Under the pieces are notes generated by a model. It saw only the letters and a program-made list of their open reading frames with translations, searched no databases and was not told where the DNA came from. Of a stretch of DNA of 49,940 bases, positions 7,502 through 15,594 are shown piece after piece. This stretch comes from Alphaproteobacteria bacterium (GTDB taxonomy: Bacteria > Pseudomonadota > Alphaproteobacteria > UBA2966 > CAIVPW01), in assembly GCA_016869235.1 (NCBI GenBank), contig VGER01000009.1, forward strand, positions 1-49,940. Direction: 5' to 3'. The first letter of the stretch is position 1; every line of letters starts with the position of its first letter. A program made the translations under genes and the position numbers.

Positions 7502-8107
7502 CTACGGATCGCCGCGCCACAGCACGAGATCCTCGGGCAGGTCGAGGTCTAGCGACAGCAGCGGGTCCTCGTGCACGAGGCTGGCGAGACCCGCGTCACG
7601 CGCAGCCTGCAGGTGCTTATCTAGGCTGTGCTCGCCGAAGCGAAACAGGTCTATCCGGGCCGGCACGATTCCCAGCAGGTTGGTGCCGCTACCCCGCCGG
7701 TCCGCCACAACAACCACGCCCTGCCCGATCTGCTCGAGTGCGCCGACGACACCGCGGATCGCACCGGCCTCAATGCGCGCCAGGTCCGCGGGCACGACCA
7801 GCAGCGCCTGCGCGCCGGCTGCCACTGCCGCCTCGCCCGCGAGCCGGAGCGCGGGGTTCAGGTCCCCGGGCACGGGCTCGGCGACCACCGTCATGCCTCG
7901 TGCACTAGCTTCGTGCCCGATCGCGCTGCTTGCGGTGACGACGAAGGTGCGCGCCGCGCCGAACACGGCGGCGCAGACCTCCAGCGTGCGGCGCGCCATC
8001 TCCAGGTTCAGCGCCGAGCGTTCTTCCGCGTTGAGAACGCGGTGCAGGCGCGACTTGCCCCAGCCGGGATCCTTCAGCGGCACCAGCGCGGCGATGCGAA
8101 GGCTCAC
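7502..8107 (-). CDS. cofC: CofC, guanylyltransferase of F420 synthesis
   Basis: This 201-residue nucleotidyltransferase activates a three-carbon phosphate with GTP to give the donor that CofD uses. The substrate is 2-phospholactate, phosphoenolpyruvate or 3-phosphoglycerate, depending on the lineage. Family marks are IAALVPLKDPGWGKSRL at the start (GTP-binding loop with KSRL), VVPADLARIEAGAI in the middle and RRGSGTNLLGIVP before the end. The start overlaps the cofD stop by four bases, and it is the last gene of the long minus-strand operon. Which donor it prefers cannot be told by eye. The lack of a dehydro-F420 reductase domain in the neighbouring CofE argues against phosphoenolpyruvate. 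Confidence 0.92.
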   Translation of the reverse strand: MSLRIAALVPLKDPGWGKSRLHRVLNAEERSALNLEMARRTLEVCAAVFGAARTFVVTASSAIGHEASARGMTVVAEPVPGDLNPALRLAGEAAVAAGAQALLVVPADLARIEAGAIRGVVGALEQIGQGVVVVADRRGSGTNLLGIVPARIDLFRFGEHSLDKHLQAARDAGLASLVHEDPLLSLDLDLPEDLVLWRGDP

Positions 8108-9033
8108 CGGACGAGGCGCGCCAAGCAGGCGCGCGCGAGCCGCTCGCGGCCAGCGTCATCGCGCATCAGCGCATCCTCGACGGCCGCCACGATGCCCAGC
8201 GCCTCGATCTGGGGCGCCAGCGCCGCGTCCGACCGGTCAATGACCAGCGTGCGCACGATGCCGCGATACCAGCGCGCGATCTCCAGCGCGCCGGGCTGCG
8301 CGCCGAGTTCCTGCATCAGCTTCGCCGCGGGCCCCTTCACCGCCTTGCCGGCGATGATCGGCGACACCGCTAGCACCCTCGGGCAGCGGGCAACAACATC
8401 TCGCACGCCGGGGATGGCGAGGATGGGCGCGATGCTGAGGTAGGGGTTTGACGGGCAGATGACGATGCCCTCGAGCGCAGGATCCGCCAGCGCCGCCGCG
8501 AACTGCGGCGACGGCCGCGCCGCGCTGGCCTTGTGGTACTCGATACGCGAGACGCGTGGCTTGCAGCGCTCGCGCACGAAGTAATGCTGGAAATCCAGCT
8601 CCCCCTTTTCGGTGTGCACGACCGTGCGCACGGGGTCGTCCGACATCGGCAGCACCGCGTGGCGCACGCCGAGTCGTCCGCAGAGGGCGCGCGTGACCGA
8701 CGTGAGCGATTCGCCGGAGCGCAGGCAGCGCGTACGCTCGATGTGCGTGGCGAGATCCTTGTCGCCGAGCTGGAACCACGTCGGTCCGCCGAGCGTCGCC
8801 ATCGACTGCATGAAATTCCACGTCTCACCCTCGCGGCCCCAGCCGGCCTGCGGATTGGCGACGCCGGCCAGCGTGTACATCACGGTGTCGAGGTCGGGAG
8901 AAACATGCAGTCCGAGATGATCGAAATCGTCGCCCGTGTTCACCACCACCGTCAGTTCGCCGGGCGACAACGCGCGCGCCAATCCCGCGGCGAGCTTCGC
9001 GCCGCCGACGCCGCCGGCCAGGGCGAGGATCAC
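8104..9033 (-). CDS. cofD: CofD, FO 2-phospho-L-lactate (or analogue) transferase
   Basis: This 309-residue enzyme transfers the phospho-three-carbon unit from CofC's product onto FO, giving F420-0. The start MILALAGGVGGAKLAAGL is the diagnostic glycine-rich loop. VNTGDDFDHLGLHVSPDLDT (FO and metal site) and the ICPSNPYLSIAPILAIPG block also match CofD. The length is normal for the family. It overlaps both neighbours by four bases (cofE upstream, cofC downstream), so the three are probably translationally coupled. Confidence 0.95.
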   Translation of the reverse strand: MILALAGGVGGAKLAAGLARALSPGELTVVVNTGDDFDHLGLHVSPDLDTVMYTLAGVANPQAGWGREGETWNFMQSMATLGGPTWFQLGDKDLATHIERTRCLRSGESLTSVTRALCGRLGVRHAVLPMSDDPVRTVVHTEKGELDFQHYFVRERCKPRVSRIEYHKASAARPSPQFAAALADPALEGIVICPSNPYLSIAPILAIPGVRDVVARCPRVLAVSPIIAGKAVKGPAAKLMQELGAQPGALEIARWYRGIVRTLVIDRSDAALAPQIEALGIVAAVEDALMRDDAGRERLARACLARLVR

Positions 9034-9806
9034 CGGAACAGGTCCTTGTTCCCGGGGCGCAGCAGTTCCCGGGCGTTGCCGTCGGTCCGCGGCAGTACGG
9101 CGCCGCGGATCAGGATCACTGGGCGGCCTTCGCCGCCCTGCCCCATTACGAACGAGGCCGCCGCTGCGAGCTCATCGGCAAACCCGGTCTCGGTAGTCTG
9201 CAGCGCCCGGCCGTACAGGTCTGGCGTGCCCCGCAGGTCGAGAAGCCCGGGCAGGCCGCTCGCGCCGATGCAGCTGCCCACGGTACCCAGCCGCCACGCG
9301 CGGCCGATGCTGTCGTTGATGATCACGCCGACCTCGATGCCGGCCCGTTCGCCGATGCGCTGCCGCAGCCGCTTCGCGCTCGCATCCGGATCCTCCGGCA
9401 GCAGCAGCACCCGGGCACGGCCCGAGGCATCAGGCTCCACGTTCGACTGGTCGATGCCGGCGTTCGCCAGCACTAGGCCGCGGCGATCCTCAACCACCAG
9501 CACGTTCGGCACCGCGCGCAGCACCGTACGCGACTCGCGCAGCACCAGTTCGACGACGTGGGGATCCTTGAGGCAGGTCGCCGCGAGTTCCCGCGCGCGC
9601 GGCGACGGCATCACCTCGTCCAGGAAGGCGTAGCGGCCCTCGGCCTTGGATACCACCTTCTGCGCGATTACGAGGACGTCGCCGCGGGCGAGCGCGATGC
9701 CGGACTCGCCGGCCGCGCGCAAGACGCGCGCCGCGAGGTCGTCCCCCGGTTCGACACGTCCGACGCCCTGCAGGGCGACCAACTCTAGCCTGCCCGCCGT
9801 GCCCAT
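9030..9806 (-). CDS. cofE: CofE, F420-0:gamma-glutamyl ligase, stand-alone
   Basis: This 258-residue ligase adds glutamates to F420-0 to make the polyglutamate tail. Visible marks are GDVLVIAQKVVSKAEGR (nucleotide/F420 binding), NAGIDQSNVEP, VGVIINDSIGRAWRLGTVG and GLPGLLDLRGTPDLYGR, all CofE blocks in the right order. The protein ends after this domain. The C-terminal nitroreductase-like FMN domain found in actinobacterial FbiB, which reduces dehydro-F420-0, is absent. It lies 10 bases after npdG and overlaps cofD by four bases. Confidence 0.94.
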   Translation of the reverse strand: MGTAGRLELVALQGVGRVEPGDDLAARVLRAAGESGIALARGDVLVIAQKVVSKAEGRYAFLDEVMPSPRARELAATCLKDPHVVELVLRESRTVLRAVPNVLVVEDRRGLVLANAGIDQSNVEPDASGRARVLLLPEDPDASAKRLRQRIGERAGIEVGVIINDSIGRAWRLGTVGSCIGASGLPGLLDLRGTPDLYGRALQTTETGFADELAAAASFVMGQGGEGRPVILIRGAVLPRTDGNARELLRPGNKDLFR

Positions 9807-9816
9807 GCCCCGCGGC

Positions 9817-10485
9817 TCAGGGAATCCCGGTGATCGAGATACCGGCGTCCGGCACCTTGTACGCGCGGTTGATGAAGATGAGCAGCGACGTGAGCGCTTC
9901 AGCAGCCGCAGAATTCGCCAGCGGGCCTGCGTTGATGCCCTTCAACCCAGCATCCGCCACCAGTTGCACCACGCGCAGCCGGGCGTCCTTGTCGTCCGCG
10001 CAGACCAGCACGTCGCAGGCGATCTGCGTGTCTAGCTTCTTCAGCTTGTGCGCCGAGACGTTCTGGAACGCCGACACCACCTTCACGCCCTCGCCCAGCT
10101 CCTTCTGCACGGCGACGACGCTAGAGCCGCCCTCGGGCAGCTGCACCGTCGACACCTTGGGCGGCACCAGCGGCACCGTCACGTCGACGAAGATCTTGCC
10201 CTGCAGCACATCCTTCAGCGACTTCGCGGTCGGCATCTGCCCTGGGAACGGCACCGCCAGCACCACGATGGTGGCCTTCGACGCCGCCGCAGCGCTGTCG
10301 TCGCCCTGGATGCTGCCGGAGGGCAGCAGCGCGGACAGTTCCGCCGCAGCCTGCGCCGCCTTGGCGCCGTCGCGCGAGCCGATGATCACACGATGCCCGG
10401 CCGCGGCCCAGCGCAGCGCAAGCCCGCCTCCTTCGGCTCCGGTGCCGCCGATCACGGCGATGGTTTCGGGTTGCTGCGTCGTCAC
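9817..10485 (-). CDS. npdG: NADPH-dependent F420 reductase
   Basis: A protein of about 222 residues that transfers hydride between NADPH and F420, the usual source of F420H2 for reductases. It has the dinucleotide motif IAVIGGTGAEGGGLALRWA, the NADP-selecting GSRDGAKA and the F420-pocket region VSAFQNVSAHKLKKL. GTG 10485 is chosen because it sits ten codons before the Rossmann strand and overlaps the stop of the preceding 64-codon frame as GTGA. A longer frame to 10518 exists but would overlap that gene more. Placing npdG first in the cof block means cofactor synthesis and reduction are co-expressed. Confidence 0.9.
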   Translation of the reverse strand: MTTQQPETIAVIGGTGAEGGGLALRWAAAGHRVIIGSRDGAKAAQAAAELSALLPSGSIQGDDSAAAASKATIVVLAVPFPGQMPTAKSLKDVLQGKIFVDVTVPLVPPKVSTVQLPEGGSSVVAVQKELGEGVKVVSAFQNVSAHKLKKLDTQIACDVLVCADDKDARLRVVQLVADAGLKGINAGPLANSAAAEALTSLLIFINRAYKVPDAGISITGIP

Positions 10486-10676
10486 TTGTCCACTTTCTGC
10501 GTTTCGAAATACCGCCACCTTGCTTCGGCGTCAAGTGCCGGTTCGAAACCCTCGGCATAAAGGTCGCACAGGTCGACCTCGCGGCCGTGCGCCTGCGGGG
10601 GCCCAACCATGGTCGCCTTCAGCGCACCGTGCAGGCTGTCGCCCAGCGGGTGGGCGTGCAGGACGAGGACGCGCAT
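10482..10676 (-). pseudogene. Flavodoxin-fold NAD(P)H:quinone reductase, N-terminal fragment
   Basis: A 64-residue frame starts MRVLVLHAHPLGDSLHGAL and contains HGREVDLCDLYAEGFEPAL, the first flavodoxin-fold unit of the NQO/MdaB/KefF family. Full members have about 190-250 residues. This one stops at residue 64, overlapping the npdG start by four bases (GTGA). The FMN phosphate loop is only partly present and the rest of the fold is missing. The front codons look undamaged, so the cut is sharp. It may survive only because it couples translation to npdG, or it may be a recent deletion product. Confidence 0.7.
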
Positions 10677-10691
10677 TGCGTGGCGCGACGG

Positions 10692-11573
10692 CTAGTTCGT
10701 CTTCATGATCTCGCCGGGATTGGCGCGCGGGTCGCGCGCCTTCCAGGCGCCGGCCACGACCGCAGCGATGAACTCGGCGACGTGGCGATTGAAAGCCTCC
10801 GGCTCCTCGAGGTTCAGCGTATGGCCGCTCTTAGGCAGCACCGCGAGACCGGCGGCAGGGATCGCCATCTTCATGAACAACCCGGGTTGCAGGCAGTGGA
10901 AATCCTCGTCACCGACCATCACCAGCACCGGCAGCGACATCTGGCGCAGCCCGTCCTCGAGGTCGTAGATCGAAGGGCGGCGCGCTTGGACGCCGCGCAT
11001 GGTCATTGCCGAGCCCTTGGCGGAGTGCTCGCCCAGTTGCGCGGCGAACTCCTGCCAGCCACGCAGATCCTTCGCTTGGTACTGCACGCGCGTCCCCGCC
11101 AGCGAATAGGTCTTCGCGAACTGCTTCGATCCCTGAGTCTCAAACTGCTTCGCCACCTCTAGCGAAACGTCGCGGAAGTAGGCCTCGTACTGCTTCTCGG
11201 CGCCGTAGCCGGCGCCGGCGACCACCAGCGACAACGCGCGTTCCGGCGCCCGAAGGCCCAGGTGCAGCGTGGCGAAGCCTCCCATTGAGAGACCGACCAC
11301 GTGCGCCTTCGCGATCGACGCCGCATCCATCACCGCGAGGATGTCGGTCACCGCGATCGCCTGCGAGTAGGCGTCGAGGGATTCGGGCACGTCGGAGGGC
11401 GGGTAACCGCGCGCGCCGAAGGTCACGCAGCGGTGGCGCCGCGAAAAGTAGCGCATCTGCGGCTCCCAGCTGCGGTGGTCGCCGCCGAACTCGTGCACGA
11501 ACACGATCGGCGTGCCCGCCCCCGCCTCCTCGTACCAGAGCCGCACCCCATCCTTCGTCGTCGCATACGCCAT
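10692..11573 (-). CDS. Alpha/beta hydrolase
   Basis: This 293-residue hydrolase has the alpha/beta fold. It shows VFVHEFGGDHRSW (oxyanion region), the nucleophile elbow GLSMGG with Ser96, the acid in VMVGDEDFHC and the base His in KSGHTLNLEEPEAFN. ATG 11573 is preferred because the much longer upstream frame is a shadow of the aminotransferase gene. Enzymes of this type hydrolyse esters, lactones, enol-lactones or C-C bonds in ring breakdown. The substrate is unknown here. It lies 17 bases after the aminotransferase and 15 before the quinone reductase fragment, inside the large minus-strand operon. Confidence 0.85.
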   Translation of the reverse strand: MAYATTKDGVRLWYEEAGAGTPIVFVHEFGGDHRSWEPQMRYFSRRHRCVTFGARGYPPSDVPESLDAYSQAIAVTDILAVMDAASIAKAHVVGLSMGGFATLHLGLRAPERALSLVVAGAGYGAEKQYEAYFRDVSLEVAKQFETQGSKQFAKTYSLAGTRVQYQAKDLRGWQEFAAQLGEHSAKGSAMTMRGVQARRPSIYDLEDGLRQMSLPVLVMVGDEDFHCLQPGLFMKMAIPAAGLAVLPKSGHTLNLEEPEAFNRHVAEFIAAVVAGAWKARDPRANPGEIMKTN

Positions 11574-11590
11574 CGTCAATCTCTCGGAAA

Positions 11591-12724
11591 CTAGAAAAGC
11601 GGCGGCAGGTCCTTCTTCCCGCGCGCGTGCTGGACCGCCTCGGGGAGTACCGCAGCGAAGGCACCCGCCCACTCCCGCGGCACCGTAGTGCTGACCTTGA
11701 TGAAGCGGTGCCCGAAGCGCGCCGTGTGGTACGCGCCCTGGCGCACCTGGATCCCATGCTCGGCGAACGCGGCGACGATCGCCTCGGGCTTCAAGCCTGT
11801 GCCCTCGCACTCGACCACCAGGAAGTTGGCCTGGGACGGATACACCGCGACCGACAGGCCCGGCACCTTGTCCACCGCGCGCTTCACCGTCGCCTGGTTG
11901 GCGCGCTGGATCTCCTGCACCGTCGCCATCCATTCGCGTTTCACCGACAGGCCGGCGAGCGCCGCCTTTTGCGAGATCACGTTCGCTCCCAGCGGCGCCA
12001 TCGACGACGCGCCTATCCTCTCCAGCAGCTCCGGCCGCGCCACCAGCGCGCCGAGGCGCAGGCCGGCAAGCCCCAGCCACTTCGAGAAGCTCACCGCCGT
12101 CACCGTGCCCTCCGGGTAGAAGCGCGCGGCCAGCGTGTGCCGCTCGGCGAAATCGCGGTAGGTGCTGTCGTGGATCAGCGTGGCGCCCGCCCGGCGCGCC
12201 ACCGCCGCGATGCCCTCGATTTCCTCGGCGCTCGCGCAGGTGCCCAGCGGATTGTTCGGATCGACGAAATAGATGATGTCGATCTTTCCGTCGACCGCCT
12301 CGGCGAGACGCGCTGGGGACAGGCGCCAGCCGTGTTCCGCGCCGTAGATCGGGATTTCGGTGATCTGCATGCCCGCCTGGCGCGCGAACAGGAGCGGCCA
12401 TTTCCAGCTCGGATCGGTGGTCACGAAACCCCGCCCCGGCCGGCACAGCGCGCGGCAAGCGGTGCCCAATGCCGCCACCGCGCCGTCCGAGACCAGCGCG
12501 GAAAAGCCCTCCAGGCCGAGATCGGCGACGATGCCCTCCCGCAGCGCCTCGATGCCCGCGGGCGGCGCATAGGCGTGGAAGGATTCGTCGTCGACCGCGG
12601 CATGCAAGGCTTCGCGCACCTTCGGGTGCATCGGAATGTGATTAGTATTCTGCCCCATCCACACCAGGCTCGAGTTGGAGAACAGCCGGTCGAAGTGGCG
12701 GTTGCGGATGTCGAGTTCGCCCAT
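11591..12724 (-). CDS. PLP-dependent aminotransferase, class I/II
   Basis: This 377-residue fold-type I aminotransferase has the PLP lysine in SFSKWLGLAGLRLGAL and the Asn/Tyr region FVDPNNPLGTC. The C-terminal Arg-containing strand FGHRFIKVSTTVP would hold the substrate carboxylate. It begins SNSSLVWMGQNTNHIPMHP and is clearly paralogous to the enzyme at 38755-39855 (MGHNCNHLPLEP, same NHxPxxP start). It lies 8 bases after an SDR, and the second copy is also paired with an SDR. It probably interconverts an amino acid and a 2-oxo acid of the pathway. The exact substrate is unknown. Confidence 0.88.
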   Translation of the reverse strand: MGELDIRNRHFDRLFSNSSLVWMGQNTNHIPMHPKVREALHAAVDDESFHAYAPPAGIEALREGIVADLGLEGFSALVSDGAVAALGTACRALCRPGRGFVTTDPSWKWPLLFARQAGMQITEIPIYGAEHGWRLSPARLAEAVDGKIDIIYFVDPNNPLGTCASAEEIEGIAAVARRAGATLIHDSTYRDFAERHTLAARFYPEGTVTAVSFSKWLGLAGLRLGALVARPELLERIGASSMAPLGANVISQKAALAGLSVKREWMATVQEIQRANQATVKRAVDKVPGLSVAVYPSQANFLVVECEGTGLKPEAIVAAFAEHGIQVRQGAYHTARFGHRFIKVSTTVPREWAGAFAAVLPEAVQHARGKKDLPPLF

Positions 12725-12732
12725 GGCTGCCC

Positions 12733-13515
12733 CTAGATGATCGAACCGCGCGACGCGATACCGCCGTCAATGGTGACGATGGTGCCGGTGATGTACCCGG
12801 CGCGGGGGGAAGCGAGGAACACCATCAGGTCCGCCACCTCCTCCGCGGTCGCCGGCCGGCCACCCGGGTAGAGTTGGTAGAGCTCCTTCCAGCGGTTTTC
12901 GTCGCCGTGCATGTCGAGCGCACGGCGCTTCATCAGTTTCACCATCCGGTCGGTCGCCACCGGACCCGGGTTGACGCCCACCACGCGCACCCCCTTGTCC
13001 AGGCTGACGCCGCCGAGCGCCCTCGTGAACGACATCAGCGCGGCGTTGCCGGTCGAGCCCATGATGTAGCGCGCGTCCCAGTTCTCGCCGGAATTGCCGA
13101 TGTCGTTGACGATCACGCCGGTGCCGCGCTCGCACATCTTCGCGTACAACACCCGGGTCAGCGAGATGTAGCCGAACACCTTCAGATCGAAGCCGTGGCG
13201 CAGCGCAACGTCGTCCACCGCGTCGATCGGGCCGGACGGGATGTCACCCGCGTTGTTGACCAGGATGTCGACGACGCCCGCACGCCCGGCCAGATCCCGC
13301 ATCTGCGCGTCGGTCGAGAGATCCATGGCGTACACGCTCACCGGCACTTTACACTCGGCCGCGATCGCCTTTTTCGCCGCCTCCAGTAGTTCCGCCGAGC
13401 GCGCGGCGAGATGCAGCGAGCACCCCTCCCTCGCGAACGCCCACGCCGAAGCAAGGCCGATACCCCTGGAGGCGCCGGTGATCAACACGCTCTTGCCCTG
13501 CAGGTCCAGTTTCAC
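12733..13515 (-). CDS. SDR oxidoreductase with altered YxxxK motif
   Basis: A 260-residue Rossmann protein with TGASRGIG at 13-20, DILVNNAG at 83-90 and the C-terminal GTIVTIDGG. Where the catalytic pair should be, the sequence is ARYIMGSTGNAAL: Tyr150 is present but the Lys at Tyr+4 is Ser154. Either catalysis is altered or the protein is a non-oxidoreductase member. This GS-GNA variant seems to be a recurring subfamily rather than a single error, because the rest of the protein is intact. It overlaps the CoA-transferase by four bases and precedes the aminotransferase by 8. Confidence 0.85.
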   Translation of the reverse strand: MKLDLQGKSVLITGASRGIGLASAWAFAREGCSLHLAARSAELLEAAKKAIAAECKVPVSVYAMDLSTDAQMRDLAGRAGVVDILVNNAGDIPSGPIDAVDDVALRHGFDLKVFGYISLTRVLYAKMCERGTGVIVNDIGNSGENWDARYIMGSTGNAALMSFTRALGGVSLDKGVRVVGVNPGPVATDRMVKLMKRRALDMHGDENRWKELYQLYPGGRPATAEEVADLMVFLASPRAGYITGTIVTIDGGIASRGSII

Positions 13516-14684
13516 ATTGGTCCTTTCGTTGGGGATTCCGGGACGAGCCCCAACTCGCGCAGGATCTCATCCGTATGTTCGCCCAGCATGGGCGGCGCCA
13601 CTGCCGCCTGGTCGTCGCGTCGGCCGTCCAGGCGCACAGGGCGTCGGATCGAGGTGAGCTCGCCCTTCTGCGGGTGGCGCAGGGTGGTGAAGCTGTCCAT
13701 CGCCCGCACCTGCGGGTCGGCCATCACGTCCTCGATGTCGTTGATCGAGGAGAACGGGATGTCGGCGCCCTCGAACAGCTGCAGCCACTCCGCGCGGTCC
13801 TTCTTCGCGAACGCCTCCCGGGCGATGTTCCACAGCGCCTCGTAGTTGGCGACCCGTCCCTCCAGCGTGTGAAAGCGCGCATCGTCAACCAGGTCAGCGC
13901 GGCCGATGGTCTCGACGAACTGCTCGTAGAACTTCTGCCGCGAAGACATGTGCGTGACCACCAGCTTGCCGTCGCGGCAGCGGAACGCAAACGCCAGCGA
14001 GTTGCGGATGCGCAGGAACGCGTCCGAATGCTCGCCGTTCTGCGTCAGGTAGCCGAACGGCTCCGGCATGAAGGCCATGGTCGCCTCGATCATGTTGACC
14101 TCGACGCGGCGCGCGATGCCGGTGCGCGCCCGCTCGAACAGCGCGGCAAGGATGCCGTAGGCCGCGTACTGGCCGGTCACGTTGTCGGAGATCGTGGTCC
14201 CGGTTAGGCGCGGATGCTCCGGATCGAGGAACTGGCTGTACATCCCGCTCAGGCCCTGCGCGATGGAATCGAAGCAAGGCCGCGCCGAATACGGTCCTAC
14301 GGTGCCGAAGCCGGTGATGGAGCAATGGATCAGCGACGGGTTCAGTTCCCGCAGCTTCTCAGCGGTGAAGCCAAGCCGGTCAAGCACGCCGGCGCGGAAG
14401 TTGTCGAGCAGCACGTCGCTGCGCTGCACCAGCTTCTGCATCGCCGACCGGCCAAGGTCGGTGCGCAGCGAAATCGCGATGCTGCGCTTGTTGCGGTTGT
14501 ACGAGCAGTACTGTGCGCTGTAGTTGCCGCCGCCGTAGCTGCGGAACGGATCGCCGCCGTCCGGGTTCTCGACCTTCACCACCTCCGCGCCCATGTCGGC
14601 GAGCATCACGCCGGTCAGCGGCGCGGTGATGAAAGTAGACAGCTCGACGACGCGGATGCCCGCCAGGGGCCCTGTCATGGCCAT
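13512..14684 (-). CDS. Family III CoA-transferase (CaiB/BaiF type)
   Basis: This 390-residue enzyme moves CoA between carboxylates through an aspartyl anhydride. The N-terminal Rossmann start is GPLAGIRVVELSTFITAP with the adjacent MGAEVVKVENPDGGDPFR. The catalytic Asp is most likely D167 in TGTTISDNVTG. The C-terminal ASFDDSIxxxx-like block appears as DIPFSSINDIEDVMADPQV. Start 14684 or two codons later (MTGPLAG) are both possible. It probably activates the pathway acid for the hydratase/lyase and dehydrogenase encoded next to it. It is 4 bases from the crotonase gene and overlaps the SDR. Confidence 0.92.
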   Translation of the reverse strand: MAMTGPLAGIRVVELSTFITAPLTGVMLADMGAEVVKVENPDGGDPFRSYGGGNYSAQYCSYNRNKRSIAISLRTDLGRSAMQKLVQRSDVLLDNFRAGVLDRLGFTAEKLRELNPSLIHCSITGFGTVGPYSARPCFDSIAQGLSGMYSQFLDPEHPRLTGTTISDNVTGQYAAYGILAALFERARTGIARRVEVNMIEATMAFMPEPFGYLTQNGEHSDAFLRIRNSLAFAFRCRDGKLVVTHMSSRQKFYEQFVETIGRADLVDDARFHTLEGRVANYEALWNIAREAFAKKDRAEWLQLFEGADIPFSSINDIEDVMADPQVRAMDSFTTLRHPQKGELTSIRRPVRLDGRRDDQAAVAPPMLGEHTDEILRELGLVPESPTKGPM

Positions 14685-14688
14685 TGCC

Positions 14689-15552
14689 TCATCGCCCCCT
14701 GGCGATTTTGCGCTTAGTGCCCCTGGCTTGCGCTTCCTTGAAAGACGCGTACACCGGACTGTAGGTCTTCGAGTCGAGGAAGCCGTGCAGGCCGGCGTGA
14801 TACGACTGATCCGCGTCGCCGACCTGGATCGCGACCTTTTTTTCCTGCATGTAGTCGGCAGCCTCGGGAATCCCCATCGAGCGCACCATGCGGATCGCCT
14901 GCTTGGTGGCGCGCAGCGTACGTTGGCTCTTCGCCATCAGCTTCTCGGCGAGTTTCGTCACTTCTGCCTTGAGGCGAGCCTTGGGCACCGACAGGTTGAC
15001 CAGGCCTATGCGCGCCGCCTCCTTGCCGTCGAACGGGTCGCCGGTGCAGGCGTAGTACATGGCGTGGCGCGGCAGCACGGTGTCGGCAAGGGCCTTGCTG
15101 ACCATGCCGCCGGGCAGGATGCCCCAGTTCACTTCGGAAAGCGAGAACGTGGTGTCGTGCGCGGTGATGGCGAAGTCCGTCGCCAAGAGGTGGCTGAACG
15201 CGCCGCCCACGCAGTAGCCCTCCGCCATCGCGATGGTCGGCTTGTCGAACATCGACAGCCGGTCCCACTGCCAGTGGTTCGACATCAGGCGCACGCGCTT
15301 GCCTTCGGCCGGATTGTTCTCAAGGGCGCGAAAGAACTCCTTCAGGTCCTGGCCCGCCGAGAACACGCCGCCCGCGCCGGCGATCACCACGACCTTGGTT
15401 TCCGCATCGGCCTCGAGCTCGTCCAGCGTTTCGCACATCTCGGCGTGCAGCGGCGGATTCATCGCGTTCTTTTTCTCCGGCCGGTTGAGGTAGGTCCAGG
15501 CGATGCCGTTCTCTCGCACCACCTTCACGAACTTGCGTTGCTTCAGCTTCAT
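14689..15552 (-). CDS. Crotonase, p-hydroxycinnamoyl-CoA hydratase/lyase-like
   Basis: A 287-residue crotonase-fold protein. It resembles feruloyl/p-coumaroyl-CoA hydratase-lyase more than an ordinary enoyl-CoA hydratase. Visible blocks are WTYLNRPEKKNAM, SAGQDLKEFF, WQWDRLSMFDKPTIAMAEG, GGAFSHLLATDFAI, SLSEVNWGILPGG and SKALADTVLPRHAMYY. Ser120 and Glu140 match the catalytic positions I recall for that lyase. Such enzymes hydrate the enoyl-CoA and split off acetyl-CoA to leave an aldehyde, and an aldehyde dehydrogenase gene lies directly upstream. An AGGAG precedes ATG 15552. The lyase assignment is by pattern; it could be a plain hydratase. Confidence 0.85.
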   Translation of the reverse strand: MKLKQRKFVKVVRENGIAWTYLNRPEKKNAMNPPLHAEMCETLDELEADAETKVVVIAGAGGVFSAGQDLKEFFRALENNPAEGKRVRLMSNHWQWDRLSMFDKPTIAMAEGYCVGGAFSHLLATDFAITAHDTTFSLSEVNWGILPGGMVSKALADTVLPRHAMYYACTGDPFDGKEAARIGLVNLSVPKARLKAEVTKLAEKLMAKSQRTLRATKQAIRMVRSMGIPEAADYMQEKKVAIQVGDADQSYHAGLHGFLDSKTYSPVYASFKEAQARGTKRKIARGR

Positions 15553-15594
15553 TGTGGGCTCCTGTTGCCGTATCGATCGAGAATAAGCGGAGGG

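Noticed and set aside
6185..7552. 455-codon plus-strand frame inside and beyond fbiC
   Set aside because: Out-of-frame shadow of fbiC with Arg/Ala-rich nonsense. The fbiC frame carries both radical-SAM cysteine motifs.
11574..12458. N-terminal extension of the alpha/beta hydrolase frame
   Set aside because: The extension is a shadow of the aminotransferase gene. The hydrolase domain starts cleanly at ATG 11573.
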